From NCBI RefSeq assembly GCF_900104065.1, contig NZ_FNLC01000005.1, positions 1 to 64,000 of the forward strand: a stretch of 64,000 nt of DNA. Direction: 5' to 3'. Shown piece after piece: positions 36,219 through 45,038 of the stretch. The position numbers and the translations under genes are program-made. Numbering within the stretch: position 1 is the first letter of the stretch; each line of letters begins with the position of its first letter. The DNA is from Natronobacterium texcoconense (lineage in GTDB: Archaea > Halobacteriota > Halobacteria > Halobacteriales > Natrialbaceae). Under the pieces are notes generated by a model, which was not told the origin of the DNA, did not search any database, and saw only the letters and a program-made list of their open reading frames with translations.

Positions 36219-37175
36219 TTACAGGCTGACTGCGTCGTCGGTGAGCGTGGACGGAGCCATCAGGACCTCGATGGTCTGGGCACCGTCAGCCGTGGTGATC
36301 TGGAACTCGGCGGAGTCGCCGGCTTCGATCGTATTGAAGCCGTCGTCATCGCTTGCGAGGTCGATGTGGACCTGCAGGTTCTCGTCACTTTCGAGGACCT
36401 GGTTGTCGACACTCTCGCCGTCAAGGTCCTGGATCGTGAGATCGTTGAGTTCGTGTGGCTGACCGCGGACGGTCTGGTCGCCGATGAACTCGAAGGTCGC
36501 CGAGCTCAGGTCGACGGCGTCAGCGCCAGGGCCGAGCGAAACCATGATGGAAGCCGAGCGGACCTCGTCGTAAACGCCGTCGTTGACGAGGTTGTCAGGG
36601 GCAGTGAGCGAAATCTCGTCATCGCCATCATCTTCGATGGTGATGGGGAGGCCATCTTCGTGCTCGTCAATGTGGCTCTCGGTTACTCGGAGTTCAATGC
36701 TTTCCTCATCCACTATAGACTCATCATCTGCATCGAAGTCAACGGTAACTTCGGTTACACCGGTGACGTCATTAACATTGTCAATTGTATCTGTACCGTC
36801 ACCATCAAGGGCAATCTCTGTGCCGTCTTCACCGTCGATGACCTCTTCGTCGACGTCTTCTAGAGTAACCTCGACAACGTCTGCTCCCTCTACGTCGATG
36901 TCGGTGTTGAATTCAAACGTTACATCGTCGAACGTATCCTCTTCGTTCCAGTCCGGATCGACGACTTGACCAGTTGCGGAATTAACCTCGACGACGTTAG
37001 AGACCTGTGCCGTACTTTCTTCACCCGTTGCGACTGCCTGGGACTGCAGAAGACCGGCGGTGTTGATCAGGACACCTGCCGCGATTGCAGCGACAAGTAC
37101 CATCGCGATGAACACGATGAGTGTCCCGATACCTACCTGACCGCGTTCTTCCTCGTCTGTTACTCGTTCGAACAT
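36219..37175 (-). CDS. arlA: Archaellin 1
   Basis: A 318-residue filament subunit. The class III signal peptide [12 protein letters not shown] is cut before [19 protein letters not shown], giving the mature hydrophobic helix. Residues up to about 68 and the last ~130 residues are nearly identical in archaellins 1-3, while the middle (about 75-185) is unique. The end [22 protein letters not shown] (split here) is shared by all three. It belongs to the A-like group ([13 protein letters not shown]). Last archaellin of the array, nearest arlF. Confidence 0.95.
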   Translation of the reverse strand: MFERVTDEEERGQVGIGTLIVFIAMVLVAAIAAGVLINTAGLLQSQAVATGEESTAQVSNVVEVNSATGQVVDPDWNEEDTFDDVTFEFNTDIDVEGADVVEVTLEDVDEEVIDGEDGTEIALDGDGTDTIDNVNDVTGVTEVTVDFDADDESIVDEESIELRVTESHIDEHEDGLPITIEDDGDDEISLTAPDNLVNDGVYDEVRSASIMVSLGPGADAVDLSSATFEFIGDQTVRGQPHELNDLTIQDLDGESVDNQVLESDENLQVHIDLASDDDGFNTIEAGDSAEFQITTADGAQTIEVLMAPSTLTDDAVSL

Positions 37176-37230
37176 TGTTGGATTAGTCTGCTCCAGCAAC
37201 TGCCTACACACCGTTTCGTGTTGGCCGATG

Positions 37231-37390
37231 CCGGAACGTGAGTACACTCTCCTGACTGTCTCGTATTAAGTCTACTCGCCAAACCGACATGACTTAACTC
37301 TCCTTGCCGACTCTTTCTATACTTAAACCTACTTGCCGTATCACACGATCTTATTTAGGCCTAACTGCCGCCCTCTCTTGGGTTTAAATA
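37231..37390 (-). promoter_or_regulatory. Archaellin 1 promoter array
   Basis: Plus-strand TTAA or TTAG tetramers at 37266, 37294, 37323, 37355 and 37384 are each (except the last) followed after exactly 10 bp by a GCC box: TCGCCA proximal, then TTGCCG, TTGCCG, CTGCCG. In gene orientation each unit is GGCAAGTAGNNTTAA, a box plus TATA. Spacing is 28, 29, 32 and 29 bp. The conserved CCGGAACGT at 37231-37239 is about 27 nt past the proximal TATA and should be the transcript start. Confidence 0.75.
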
Positions 37391-37547
37391 CATATTCAGT
37401 TTTGACTCCAGTCATTACCAGAACAGATTCTGGATTCAGTGCATGAAATTTTACCAAGATGGTGTCGAGCTAGTTATACCAAAACTGATTGTTCCACGCT
37501 ATCTCAATAATTGCCGACTGATTATACTAAACCGCGTCGAGAAAGCA

Positions 37548-37593
37548 GGGACGGTCGTAACGAGCGTCCCATTGTGGCCGCGAGATTTCGCGG
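37548..37593 (-). terminator. Paired hairpins after archaellin 2
   Basis: Two hairpins lie 30-75 nt past the archaellin 2 stop: GGGACG...CGTCCC (37548-37570) and CCGCGA-GATT-TCGCGG (37578-37593). The same pair follows archaellin 3 with altered but still pairing bases. They probably stabilise or end the mRNA. Confidence 0.5.
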
Positions 37594-37623
37594 TGTGCGT
37601 TAGTAGCGATAACTGCTGACCGT

Positions 37624-38583
37624 TTACAGGCTGACTGCGTCGTCAGTGAGCGTGGATGGGGCCATCAGGACCTCGATGGTCTGGGCACCGTCAGCCGTGG
37701 TGATCTGGAACTCGGCGGAGTCGCCAGCTTCGATCGGGTTGAAGCCGTCGGCGTCACCGGCGAGGTCGATGTAAATCTGCAGGTTCTGGTCAGATTCGAG
37801 GACCTGGTTGTCGACACTGTCACCGTCGAGATCCTGAATCTCGAGGTCGTCGAGTTCGTCCGGCTGACCGCGGACGGTCTGGTCGCCGATGAACTCGAAG
37901 GTCGACGAGCCGAGGTTAACAGCGTCAGCACCTGGGCCGAGCGAGACCATGATGGTCGCCTCACGGACTTCGTCGTAGACACCGTTGTCGACTACGTGTT
38001 CAGGAGCAGTGAGATCGATTTCACCGTCATCCTCTTCGATAGTGATAGGGATACCATCCTCGTATTCCTCTATGATTCTGTCGCTCACTCGGATGTCGAG
38101 CGTTGCAGTGTCCTCGAGCTCGTCGTCGTCGTCAACAGACACTTCAACTTCGGCTACTCCGGTGATGGGATCCACAGTGACGATGGCTTCGTCGTCTTCT
38201 CCTTCGTCGCCTGCTAGATTACTGGAGATTTCCTGGTTCTCTGTATCATCATCAACGTTCGTCACAGTAACGTCAACATCCCCCCAAGTATCTTCGTCAA
38301 CGCCCAGGTCCTCGCCATCAAACAGGAGGTCAGCCTCATACTCTGCACCTTCCTCCCAGTCAGGATCGACTACCTGGCCGGTAGCGGAGTTGACCTCAAC
38401 AACGTTGGAGACCTGTGCCGTACTTTCTTCACCCGTTGCAACTGCCTGAGACTGCAGAAGACCGGCAGTGTTGATCAGAACACCGGCCGCAATTGCTGCG
38501 ACAAGCACCATCGCGATGAACACGATGAGTGTTCCGATACCCACCTGACCGCGTTCTTCCTCGTCTGTTACTCGTTCGAACAT
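37624..38583 (-). CDS. arlA: Archaellin 2
   Basis: A 319-residue archaellin. Its first ~68 residues ([12 protein letters not shown], then QVGIGTL...) match archaellins 1 and 3 almost exactly, as does the C-terminal block from [21 protein letters not shown]. The middle (about 75-180; [21 protein letters not shown]) is unique and acidic. It carries its own tandem promoter array and hairpin terminator, so it is expressed as a single gene. A-like group. Confidence 0.95.
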   Translation of the reverse strand: MFERVTDEEERGQVGIGTLIVFIAMVLVAAIAAGVLINTAGLLQSQAVATGEESTAQVSNVVEVNSATGQVVDPDWEEGAEYEADLLFDGEDLGVDEDTWGDVDVTVTNVDDDTENQEISSNLAGDEGEDDEAIVTVDPITGVAEVEVSVDDDDELEDTATLDIRVSDRIIEEYEDGIPITIEEDDGEIDLTAPEHVVDNGVYDEVREATIMVSLGPGADAVNLGSSTFEFIGDQTVRGQPDELDDLEIQDLDGDSVDNQVLESDQNLQIYIDLAGDADGFNPIEAGDSAEFQITTADGAQTIEVLMAPSTLTDDAVSL

Positions 38584-38635
38584 GGTTGAATTATCTTGCT
38601 CCAGCGATCGCCTGCACTTCATTCGTGTCAGCGAT

Positions 38636-38794
38636 GCCGGAACGTGAGTACACACTCCTGACTATCCCGTATTAAGTCTACTCGCCAAACCGACATGACT
38701 TAACTCTCCTTGCCGATATTCTCTGCACTTAAAACTACTTGCCGTGATACACGATAGTATTTAGATTTGATTGCCCATTCACTTGGGTTTAAGT
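38636..38794 (-). promoter_or_regulatory. Archaellin 2 promoter array
   Basis: TTAA/TTAG at 38672, 38700, 38729, 38761 and 38789 (spacing 28, 29, 32, 28 bp). GCC boxes start 10 bp later at 38682 (TCGCCA), 38710 (TTGCCG), 38739 (TTGCCG) and 38771 (TTGCCC). The start-site motif GCCGGAACGT is at 38636-38645. Nearly superimposable on the archaellin 1 array. Confidence 0.75.
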
Positions 38795-38951
38795 GCTGAT
38801 TCTGTCCTCTCTCTAGTACTCGAAGGGATCTATCGTGCATTCTCCACATGGAATTTCATCTAAATAGTATCGGATTAGTTATATTTGGAACAGTCGATTC
38901 ACTGGAATCGATAATTGTCGGTGGATTATAGCAGAACGCGTCGAGAAAGCA

Positions 38952-39000
38952 GGGACGTTCGTGACGAACGCCCCAATACGACCGCGAGACGTCGCGGTCG
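38952..39000 (-). terminator. Paired hairpins after archaellin 3
   Basis: Hairpins GGGACGTTCG-TGA-CGAACGCCCC (38952-38974) and CGACCGCGA-GACG-TCGCGGTCG (38979-39000) lie 31-80 nt past the archaellin 3 stop. They correspond to the pair after archaellin 2, with compensating base changes in the stems. Confidence 0.5.
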
Positions 39001-39030
39001 TCTGTAGCAGCGGAACTGCTATCCGTTGGT

Positions 39031-39996
39031 CTACAGGCTAACTGCGTCGTCAGTCAGCGTGGACGGAGCCATCAGGACCTCGATGGTCTGGGCACCGTCA
39101 GCCGTTGTGATCTGGAACTCGGCGGAGTCGCCAGCTTCGATTGTATTGAAGCCGTCGTTGTCCGCGGCGAGGTCGACGTAGACCTGCAGGTTCTGGTCAC
39201 TTTCGAGGACCTGGTTGTCGACACTGTCACCGTCGAGATCCTGAATCTCGAGGTCGTCGAGTTCGTGCGGCTGGCCACGGACAGTCTGGTCGCCGATGAA
39301 CTCGAAGGTGGACGAGCCGAGGTCGACGGCGTCAGCGCCAGGGCCGAGCGAGACCATGAGAGTGGCTTCACGGACTTCGTCGTAGACGCCGTTGTTGACG
39401 ACGTGCTCGGGGGCCTCGAGTGCAATCTCGCCGTCACCATCGTCGCTGATGGTGATAGGGATGCCGCCTTCGTCCTCGAAGTCCTCTACGATACGGTCGC
39501 TCACTCGGATTTCAATGCTCTCTTCGTCATCGACGCCGTTAACGTCATTTACACTAACAGTGACAGTGGTTACACCAGTGAGGTCATCAGCAACGGTGGC
39601 TTCATCATTATCTTCTAGACTTGTACCAACATCGTGTGGGGAATCTCCTGTCTCCTCTTCGTCGTAATCCTCCACAGTGACTTGGACGTCAGCGTCAGCA
39701 GCGCCAGTAAGGTCGAGATCCTCGTTTTCGAAATGGAGATCCTCGTCATTGAACGCTTCGTCTTCCTCCCAGTCAGCATCGACTACCTGACCAGTGGCGG
39801 AGTTGATCTCGACGACGTTAGAGACCTGAGCCGTACTTTCTTCACCCGTTGCAACTGCCTGAGACTGCAGAAGACCGGCGGTGTTGATCAGGACGCCTGC
39901 CGCAATCGCTGCGACGAGCACCATCGCGATGAACACGATGAGTGTCCCGATACCTACCTGACCGCGTTCTTCTTCGTCTGTTACTCGTTCGAACAT
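39031..39996 (-). CDS. arlA: Archaellin 3
   Basis: A 321-residue archaellin of the A-like group ([16 protein letters not shown]). Shared N-terminal helix and C-terminal domain; unique middle with [21 protein letters not shown]. Unlike its relatives it has only one promoter unit upstream (TTAA 40088, TCGCCA 40098), followed by unrelated DNA, so its expression may differ. It is the last gene before the short archaellin-like gene. Confidence 0.95.
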   Translation of the reverse strand: MFERVTDEEERGQVGIGTLIVFIAMVLVAAIAAGVLINTAGLLQSQAVATGEESTAQVSNVVEINSATGQVVDADWEEDEAFNDEDLHFENEDLDLTGAADADVQVTVEDYDEEETGDSPHDVGTSLEDNDEATVADDLTGVTTVTVSVNDVNGVDDEESIEIRVSDRIVEDFEDEGGIPITISDDGDGEIALEAPEHVVNNGVYDEVREATLMVSLGPGADAVDLGSSTFEFIGDQTVRGQPHELDDLEIQDLDGDSVDNQVLESDQNLQVYVDLAADNDGFNTIEAGDSAEFQITTADGAQTIEVLMAPSTLTDDAVSL

Positions 39997-40053
39997 TGTT
40001 GGATTGTCTTGCTCCGGCAGGCCGACACACCATTTAGGTCCGTATTGGCACCG

Positions 40054-40103
40054 CCGGAACGTGGTTAGCAGTCCTGACTGTCTCGTATTAAATCTACTCG
40101 CCA
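40054..40103 (-). promoter_or_regulatory. Archaellin 3 promoter (single unit)
   Basis: One promoter unit only: TTAA at 40088, TCGCCA at 40098 (10-bp offset) and start-site motif CCGGAACGT at 40054-40062. No further TTGCCG units follow, in contrast to the other four archaellin genes. The sequence beyond (40105-40330) is A+T-rich with no gene. Confidence 0.7.
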
Positions 40104-40330
40104 AACCGACAGTACTGGTTTTTCTTTACTGACAGGCATGGGCATCATATCTATCCTGATAGTAATCGCTATGTCTGCTTCTAAGCACTGATAGGGGCGA
40201 TCTATGTGTTTTGTATCCAATCTGTCGTCAGTTAATATTCGCACCTGATGGAGTATGGCATATCCATTACTATATGAATATCAGATTGATTAGGTTATCG
40301 CGATTGATGTCGACGGAAGAGTGGATCGAC

Positions 40331-40867
40331 TTACAGCGGAACGGACGCTCCGGCCTCGAGCTCGTACGGAACTTCCAGATCGGCGGTCGTCCGCGTTCTG
40401 TCTCCCGTAATCAGCGTCACCGACGCCTCGTCGCCTGCCTCGAGGTCCTCGACGTCGACCACGACTGTCCGTCGATCGTCGTCCGACTCGAGCACCGGTC
40501 CACCGTCGGTCACCTCTTCGATCTCGAGATACGTCTGACCGCTTCTCGTACTGTAGTCGACGACGGAACCACTGAGATTGACCGAATCCGAGCCGGAAAC
40601 CAGTCCGATCGTCATCTCGATCCGTTCGATAGTCTCACCGTCGTCGTCGGCCGTACCGATGGTCGAGTAGACGGTAAGGTCGTTTGCAACCAGAGCTGTA
40701 CTGTCTTCGCCCGTGGCTTCGGCCTGTGTTCGCAATTCTTCGGCAGCCTGAAAGAGGACGCCTGCGGCTAATGCAGCGACGAGCACCATCGCAACAAAAA
40801 GGATGAGCGTCCCCACACCCACCTGACCGCGACGATCGCGGTCGTTCTCAGCGGCCGTCACCAACAT
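40331..40867 (-). CDS. Short archaellin-like protein
   Basis: A 178-residue archaellin homologue. It has the class III signal peptide (NDRDRRG, then [22 protein letters not shown]) and a compact beta-domain ([18 protein letters not shown]). It lacks the large variable insert and the conserved archaellin end. ATG 40867 is 8 nt after the archaellin 4 stop with no promoter array, so it is co-transcribed with archaellin 4. It may be a minor, junction or cap subunit, or another type of filament pilin. Confidence 0.85.
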   Translation of the reverse strand: MLVTAAENDRDRRGQVGVGTLILFVAMVLVAALAAGVLFQAAEELRTQAEATGEDSTALVANDLTVYSTIGTADDDGETIERIEMTIGLVSGSDSVNLSGSVVDYSTRSGQTYLEIEEVTDGGPVLESDDDRRTVVVDVEDLEAGDEASVTLITGDRTRTTADLEVPYELEAGASVPL

Positions 40868-40875
40868 CAACTCGT

Positions 40876-41898
40876 TTACAGGCTAATTGCGTCGTCGGTC
40901 AGCGTGGACGGAGCCATCAGCACTTCGACGGTCTGTGCACCGTCAGCCGTGGTGATACGGAACTCCGCGGAGTCACCAGCTTCGATCGTGTTGAAGCCGT
41001 CGTTGTCCGCAGCGAGGTCGATGTAGACCTGCAGGTTGCGGTCGCCTTCGAGGACTTCGTTGTCGACGTCGTCGCCTTCGAGGTCCTCAATCCAGAGGTC
41101 GTCGAGCTCGCTAGCCTGACCGCGAACGGTCTGGTCACCGACGAACTCGAAGGTCGCTGCGCCGAGGTCGACGGCGTCAGCACCGGGGCCCAGCGAGACC
41201 ATGATGGACGCCTGTCGGACGTCGTCGTGGACGCCGTCCGCGAGGGCGTCACTGTCTTCGTCGGCCAGTTCAAGGTTGACCTGCATATTGTCTTCACCGT
41301 CTGGGACAATCTGAACCTCGATGTCAGTATTGTCGTCTTCGATGTCGCTATTCAGGCGAAGCTCGATGGTTGCATCATCGTTAATATCGTCGTCATCGGT
41401 ACCAACTTCCGTTGCGTCAACTTCTGCTTCAATGGTGACTTCACCCGTAAGGTGTGAGTCTTCGTGCAGCCCATTGTACGCATCAAGATCGGCAGAGTCG
41501 GATCCGTCGAGCGTTACTGTACCGCCCGCGCCGTCATCGCCATCGAGGTAGTTACCCTCGTTATCCGTAACGGTTAGAAGGATGTCCGCATCATCAATGG
41601 TTCCATCCTCTTCTGATGCCCACTCACCGTTATCGTTCGTGATGGTGAGGTCGAGATCCTCGTAGGTCTCGCCAGGATCTTCGGTCACCTGCCCCGTCGC
41701 AGAGTCGACCTGGACGACGTTGGAGACCTGTGCTGTACTTTCTTCACCCGTTGCAACTGCCTGAGACTGCAGAAGACCGGCGGTGTTGATCAGGACGCCT
41801 GCCGCAATCGCTGCGACGAGCACCATCGCGATGAACACGATGAGTGTCCCGATACCGACCTGACCGCGTTCTTCTTCGTCTGTTACTCGTTCGAACAT
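40876..41898 (-). CDS. arlB: Archaellin 4
   Basis: A 340-residue archaellin of a second group ([19 protein letters not shown]). The N-terminal helix is identical to group 1, but the middle (about 75-225) and the C-terminal end ([19 protein letters not shown]) differ consistently. It is most like archaellin 5, recalling the flgA/flgB split of Halobacterium. The short archaellin-like gene follows after 8 nt. Confidence 0.95.
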   Translation of the reverse strand: MFERVTDEEERGQVGIGTLIVFIAMVLVAAIAAGVLINTAGLLQSQAVATGEESTAQVSNVVQVDSATGQVTEDPGETYEDLDLTITNDNGEWASEEDGTIDDADILLTVTDNEGNYLDGDDGAGGTVTLDGSDSADLDAYNGLHEDSHLTGEVTIEAEVDATEVGTDDDDINDDATIELRLNSDIEDDNTDIEVQIVPDGEDNMQVNLELADEDSDALADGVHDDVRQASIMVSLGPGADAVDLGAATFEFVGDQTVRGQASELDDLWIEDLEGDDVDNEVLEGDRNLQVYIDLAADNDGFNTIEAGDSAEFRITTADGAQTVEVLMAPSTLTDDAISL

Positions 41899-41944
41899 TG
41901 TTGTATTACGTTGCCCCGACAGCGCTACAATCGCCTGTAGCAGT

Positions 41945-42104
41945 GCCGGAACGTGGCCGTCAGTTTCGACTATCTCGTAATAAAGCTACTCGCCAACTCG
42001 ACATGTCTTGAATCTACTTGCCGATACTTCTCGATACTTAAACTGGCCGATTCTGGTATTTAGATACTGTGGCCATAATGCCGTGCTTAAGCTCTGAATG
42101 CCAC
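41945..42104 (-). promoter_or_regulatory. Archaellin 4 promoter array
   Basis: Units at ATAA 41980/TCGCCA 41990, TTGA 42008/TTGCCG 42018, TTAA 42038/TGGCCG 42044, TTAG 42060/GTGGCC 42069 and TTAA 42087/ATGCCA 42098. The distal units are more degenerate than upstream of archaellins 1 and 2. The start-site motif GCCGGAACGT is at 41945-41954. Confidence 0.65.
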
Positions 42105-42289
42105 ATCTACAAATACATAAAATACAATATCCACTGACGAATGTATTTATCTGCTTACTACAGAAAAGGCAGATAGAGTATATATCTGTCGTGCGAACGT
42201 GACGGGAACGAGTCGCCCAAAACGGGGCGTCCGTCGTGTCGTAGCACGAAGGCTACGGTCACGAAACGGCGAGCGTCACAAAGGCGACC

Positions 42290-42311
42290 CGACCGCAATC
42301 GTCAGCGGTCG
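42290..42311 (-). terminator. Hairpin after archaellin 5
   Basis: CGACCGC-AATCGTCA-GCGGTCG lies 27-48 nt past the archaellin 5 stop. It is a 7-bp perfect stem, and a second G+C-rich inverted segment (42210-42230) follows. Likely an mRNA 3' end signal. Confidence 0.4.
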
Positions 42312-42337
42312 TTCTCGTCAAATGCTACTAGCCCAGT

Positions 42338-43384
42338 CTACAGGCTCACTGCGCTGTCGGTGATCGCGGACGGAGCCATCAGCACTTCGACGGTCTGGGA
42401 GCCGTCGGCAGTGGTGATGCGGAACTCCGCGGAGTCACCGGAATCGATCGTGTTGAAGCCGTCGTTATCCGCAGAGAGGTCGATTACAATCTGCAGATTA
42501 CGGTCACCCTCGAGAACCTGGTTGTCCGTCGAATCTCCCTCGAGGTTTTCGATTTCGAGGTCGTCGAGTTCTTCGGCCTGGCCACGGACGGTGGTGTCGC
42601 CGACGAATTCGAACGTCGCTGCGCCAAGGTCGACGGCGTTAGCGCCGGGTCCGAGCGAGACCATGATCGAGGCTTCGCGGACTTCGTCGTAGACGCCGTC
42701 ATCGAGGGCGTCACTGTCGCCGTCGTCGAGGCGGATGTCGAGTTCATCGTTTTCATCACCGTTCGGTTCGATGTGGAACGCGAGTTCGTCGTTCTCTTCA
42801 CCGAGGTCGCTGTTCAAACGAAGCTCGATAGTATCATCGTCTTCCTCATCGACACCATCGGGTTCTCCCTCGAACTCGACTGTGATGGTCGTTTCACCGG
42901 TGAGGTAGACTTCTTGGGTGAAGTCGACAGTACCAAGAACTCCCTCGAGGGCATCACCGTCCTGATTTTCTCCAGCTTGGATGACTTCGTCGTTGTTATC
43001 TTCGACAGTTATGTGGATGTCTCCCTCAGTGATAGTCTCGTCCTCATCTGGGCCCCAGACATCCGGATCATCGTAGTCGGAATCAATGTCATTTACTCCC
43101 ACGTTCTCGTCACCGGGGAGAACGAACAGGAGTCCTTCCTCAAAGTTGTATGTCTGGCCAGGATCTTCGGTCACCTGACCCGTCGCCGTATTGATCTGGA
43201 CGACGTTCGACACCTGTGCTGTACTCTCTTCACCGGTCGCAACTGCCTGTGACTGCAGAAGGCCGGCGGTGTTGATCAGGACGCCTGCCGCAATCGCTGC
43301 GACAAGCACCATCGCGATGAACACGATGAGTGTCCCGATACCCACCTGACCGCGCTCTTCCTCGTCTGTTACTCGTTCGAACAT
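42338..43384 (-). CDS. arlB: Archaellin 5
   Basis: A 348-residue archaellin, the longest here and first in the array. N-terminus [12 protein letters not shown] plus QVGIGTL helix as in the others; linker [19 protein letters not shown] groups it with archaellin 4. The variable middle (about 75-230) is Asp/Glu-rich. The end differs slightly ([12 protein letters not shown]). It has its own promoter array. Confidence 0.95.
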   Translation of the reverse strand: MFERVTDEEERGQVGIGTLIVFIAMVLVAAIAAGVLINTAGLLQSQAVATGEESTAQVSNVVQINTATGQVTEDPGQTYNFEEGLLFVLPGDENVGVNDIDSDYDDPDVWGPDEDETITEGDIHITVEDNNDEVIQAGENQDGDALEGVLGTVDFTQEVYLTGETTITVEFEGEPDGVDEEDDDTIELRLNSDLGEENDELAFHIEPNGDENDELDIRLDDGDSDALDDGVYDEVREASIMVSLGPGANAVDLGAATFEFVGDTTVRGQAEELDDLEIENLEGDSTDNQVLEGDRNLQIVIDLSADNDGFNTIDSGDSAEFRITTADGSQTVEVLMAPSAITDSAVSL

Positions 43385-43430
43385 GGTTGGTAATTGCTCC
43401 CCAGTGTGGGTCCACAGAGGGACCAGTGGC

Positions 43431-43562
43431 TGCGGAACGTGTCAGACATATTTGACCCTCCCGACATAAATCTACTCGCCATGCTTACATTACTTAAGCC
43501 TAATTGCCGTACACAGCCTCTATTAAATCTTATTGCCGATATGCAACGTTCCTATTTAACTA
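43431..43562 (-). promoter_or_regulatory. Archaellin 5 promoter array
   Basis: ATAA 43466/TCGCCA 43476, TTAA 43494/TTGCCG 43504, TTAA 43523/TTGCCG 43533 and TTAA 43556. Spacing 28, 29 and 33 bp. The start-site motif TGCGGAACGT is at 43431-43440. From 43563 to 43844 no further units or genes are seen. Confidence 0.7.
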
Positions 43563-43844
43563 CGATTACTAACTAATTCTCGTCTAAGTGTTGTCTCTCG
43601 AGTCCACGCCCACGATCATCATCTCACAAGAACTGACGTCACAGGCCGCTTCTCTCTAGAATTCCACGACAGCTTCTGGTCGGTCCCCGCTCGAGCACCC
43701 GCATGACGTGCGTCAGACGGGATAAACGCCGAACACCAGTCCACCGCTCGAGCCATCGGCACCGACGCTCACCATCGATAATAACGCCGCTGTTCGCTGA
43801 CGGCCGGGAGACTTATTCCATCGGTCCACCGAACCCATAGTAGA

Positions 43845-44039
43845 ATGGACATCATCGACGGCGAGAAGATCGAATGTAGTCGCTGTGGGGACGTCGTCAT
43901 GCTGGAAGACGCGAACGTCCTCGGGAAGCGAAACAACCGGACCTACGCCAAACCGATCTGTGACGACTGTCTCCAGAACGTCGGCGTCCCGCGGGGGTAC
44001 GAACTCGAGCGCGACGTCAGTTACCTCAAACACGAGTAG
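43845..44039 (+). CDS. Small zinc-ribbon-like protein (64 aa)
   Basis: A 64-residue protein with two cysteine pairs, CSRCG at residues 11-15 and CDDC at 39-42, a typical zinc-ribbon spacing. TATA-like ACTTATTCC lies about 30 nt before the ATG. It separates the archaellins from cheF2 but is on the opposite strand. Such small zinc proteins are common in haloarchaea; the partner is unknown. Confidence 0.78.
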   Translation: MDIIDGEKIECSRCGDVVMLEDANVLGKRNNRTYAKPICDDCLQNVGVPRGYELERDVSYLKHE

Positions 44040-44174
44040 CGAACGGGCAGTCGAGAACCGACCACCGACTGGTCGGCCGTGGGGGATGGTCGACGGTACG
44101 GTCGAGATCAGCTTTTATTTCTCGTCACGAAACAGTTGTCACTCTTCGACGCGAGCTACCGAATAGAAACGACC

Positions 44175-45038
44175 TTATTTGCTGCTCATCGCTTCGCTCG
44201 CGATGTTCCGGCCGCGGGGTTTCAGCGCGACCTCGCGGCGGATCCGGACCTCCTCGAGTACGTCGAGCTCGACGAGTCGCTCGTAAATCTCTTCGACCTC
44301 GTCGGTGTCGATGTCCAAAAACTCGGGCACCTCGAACGGCGATACGCCGGAGTAGATCGCCATCAGCACCTCCTCCTCTTTTCCGGAGAGGTCGATCTGC
44401 GAGGAGTTCTTCTCGGCACCGCGGTCCAGCACCGACTTCAGGATCGCACAGTTCTGGGCGCCACCGGAGAGGTAGGTCTGGACGCTCGAGCCCTCTTTGG
44501 TGTGTTCGGCCTCGATCACCGGTCGTTCCTGGCCGCGGATCTGGCGTTCGTCGCTCTCGACGGTACCGACGTCGTCGACCTCGATCTGGACGAGCGAACC
44601 GGACTCGACGGCGAAGTTCGCGACGCCCTCGTTGATCTTCACGCGGGCTTTCTCCCAGGACGTCTCCTGGACGACGCCACCCTTGACGGCCGGGTGTTTG
44701 ATCAGGACAATCTCGCCGTCGAGGATCGCCTTCTGTAACTGGAGTTCGAACTCCTCGACGTTGCCCATCGAGACGAGATAGACGTTGTTGCCGGCGTTGA
44801 TGCTGATGTAGTCCGAGACTTTCGCGACCGTCTGGTTGACGTCGTACCGGCCCCGGATCGACTGGATCTGTGGAAGCGCGATCGTCCGCTTCCCGCTGTT
44901 TGTCGCGATCACGACCCGTTTGTTCGACAGGATGATGCGACCGTTAGACCAGTCCGTATCCGAGAGCTTTCGACCGTCCCGGACCACCTGGGTGAACTGT
45001 CCGGTAACGTCCGCGAGTTTTTGCTCGGATTTGCTCAT
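44175..45038 (-). CDS. cheF: Archaellar taxis adaptor CheF (copy 2)
   Basis: A 287-residue DUF439/CheF paralogue of the gene at 25.5 kb. Shared features: VTGQFTQVVRD start, GRIILSNKRVVIAT, and the C-terminal end ALKPRGRNIASE. It corresponds to the second DUF439 gene known next to the HEAT protein in Halobacterium (OE2404R-type). Its ATG overlaps the HEAT gene stop (ATGA), so they are co-translated. Confidence 0.9.
   Translation of the reverse strand: MSKSEQKLADVTGQFTQVVRDGRKLSDTDWSNGRIILSNKRVVIATNSGKRTIALPQIQSIRGRYDVNQTVAKVSDYISINAGNNVYLVSMGNVEEFELQLQKAILDGEIVLIKHPAVKGGVVQETSWEKARVKINEGVANFAVESGSLVQIEVDDVGTVESDERQIRGQERPVIEAEHTKEGSSVQTYLSGGAQNCAILKSVLDRGAEKNSSQIDLSGKEEEVLMAIYSGVSPFEVPEFLDIDTDEVEEIYERLVELDVLEEVRIRREVALKPRGRNIASEAMSSK

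Noticed and set aside
37266-43560. Regularly spaced motifs considered as a CRISPR array
   Set aside because: Repeats are only about 16 bp and degenerate, spacers are 12-16 bp, each array sits upstream of an archaellin, and there are no cas genes.
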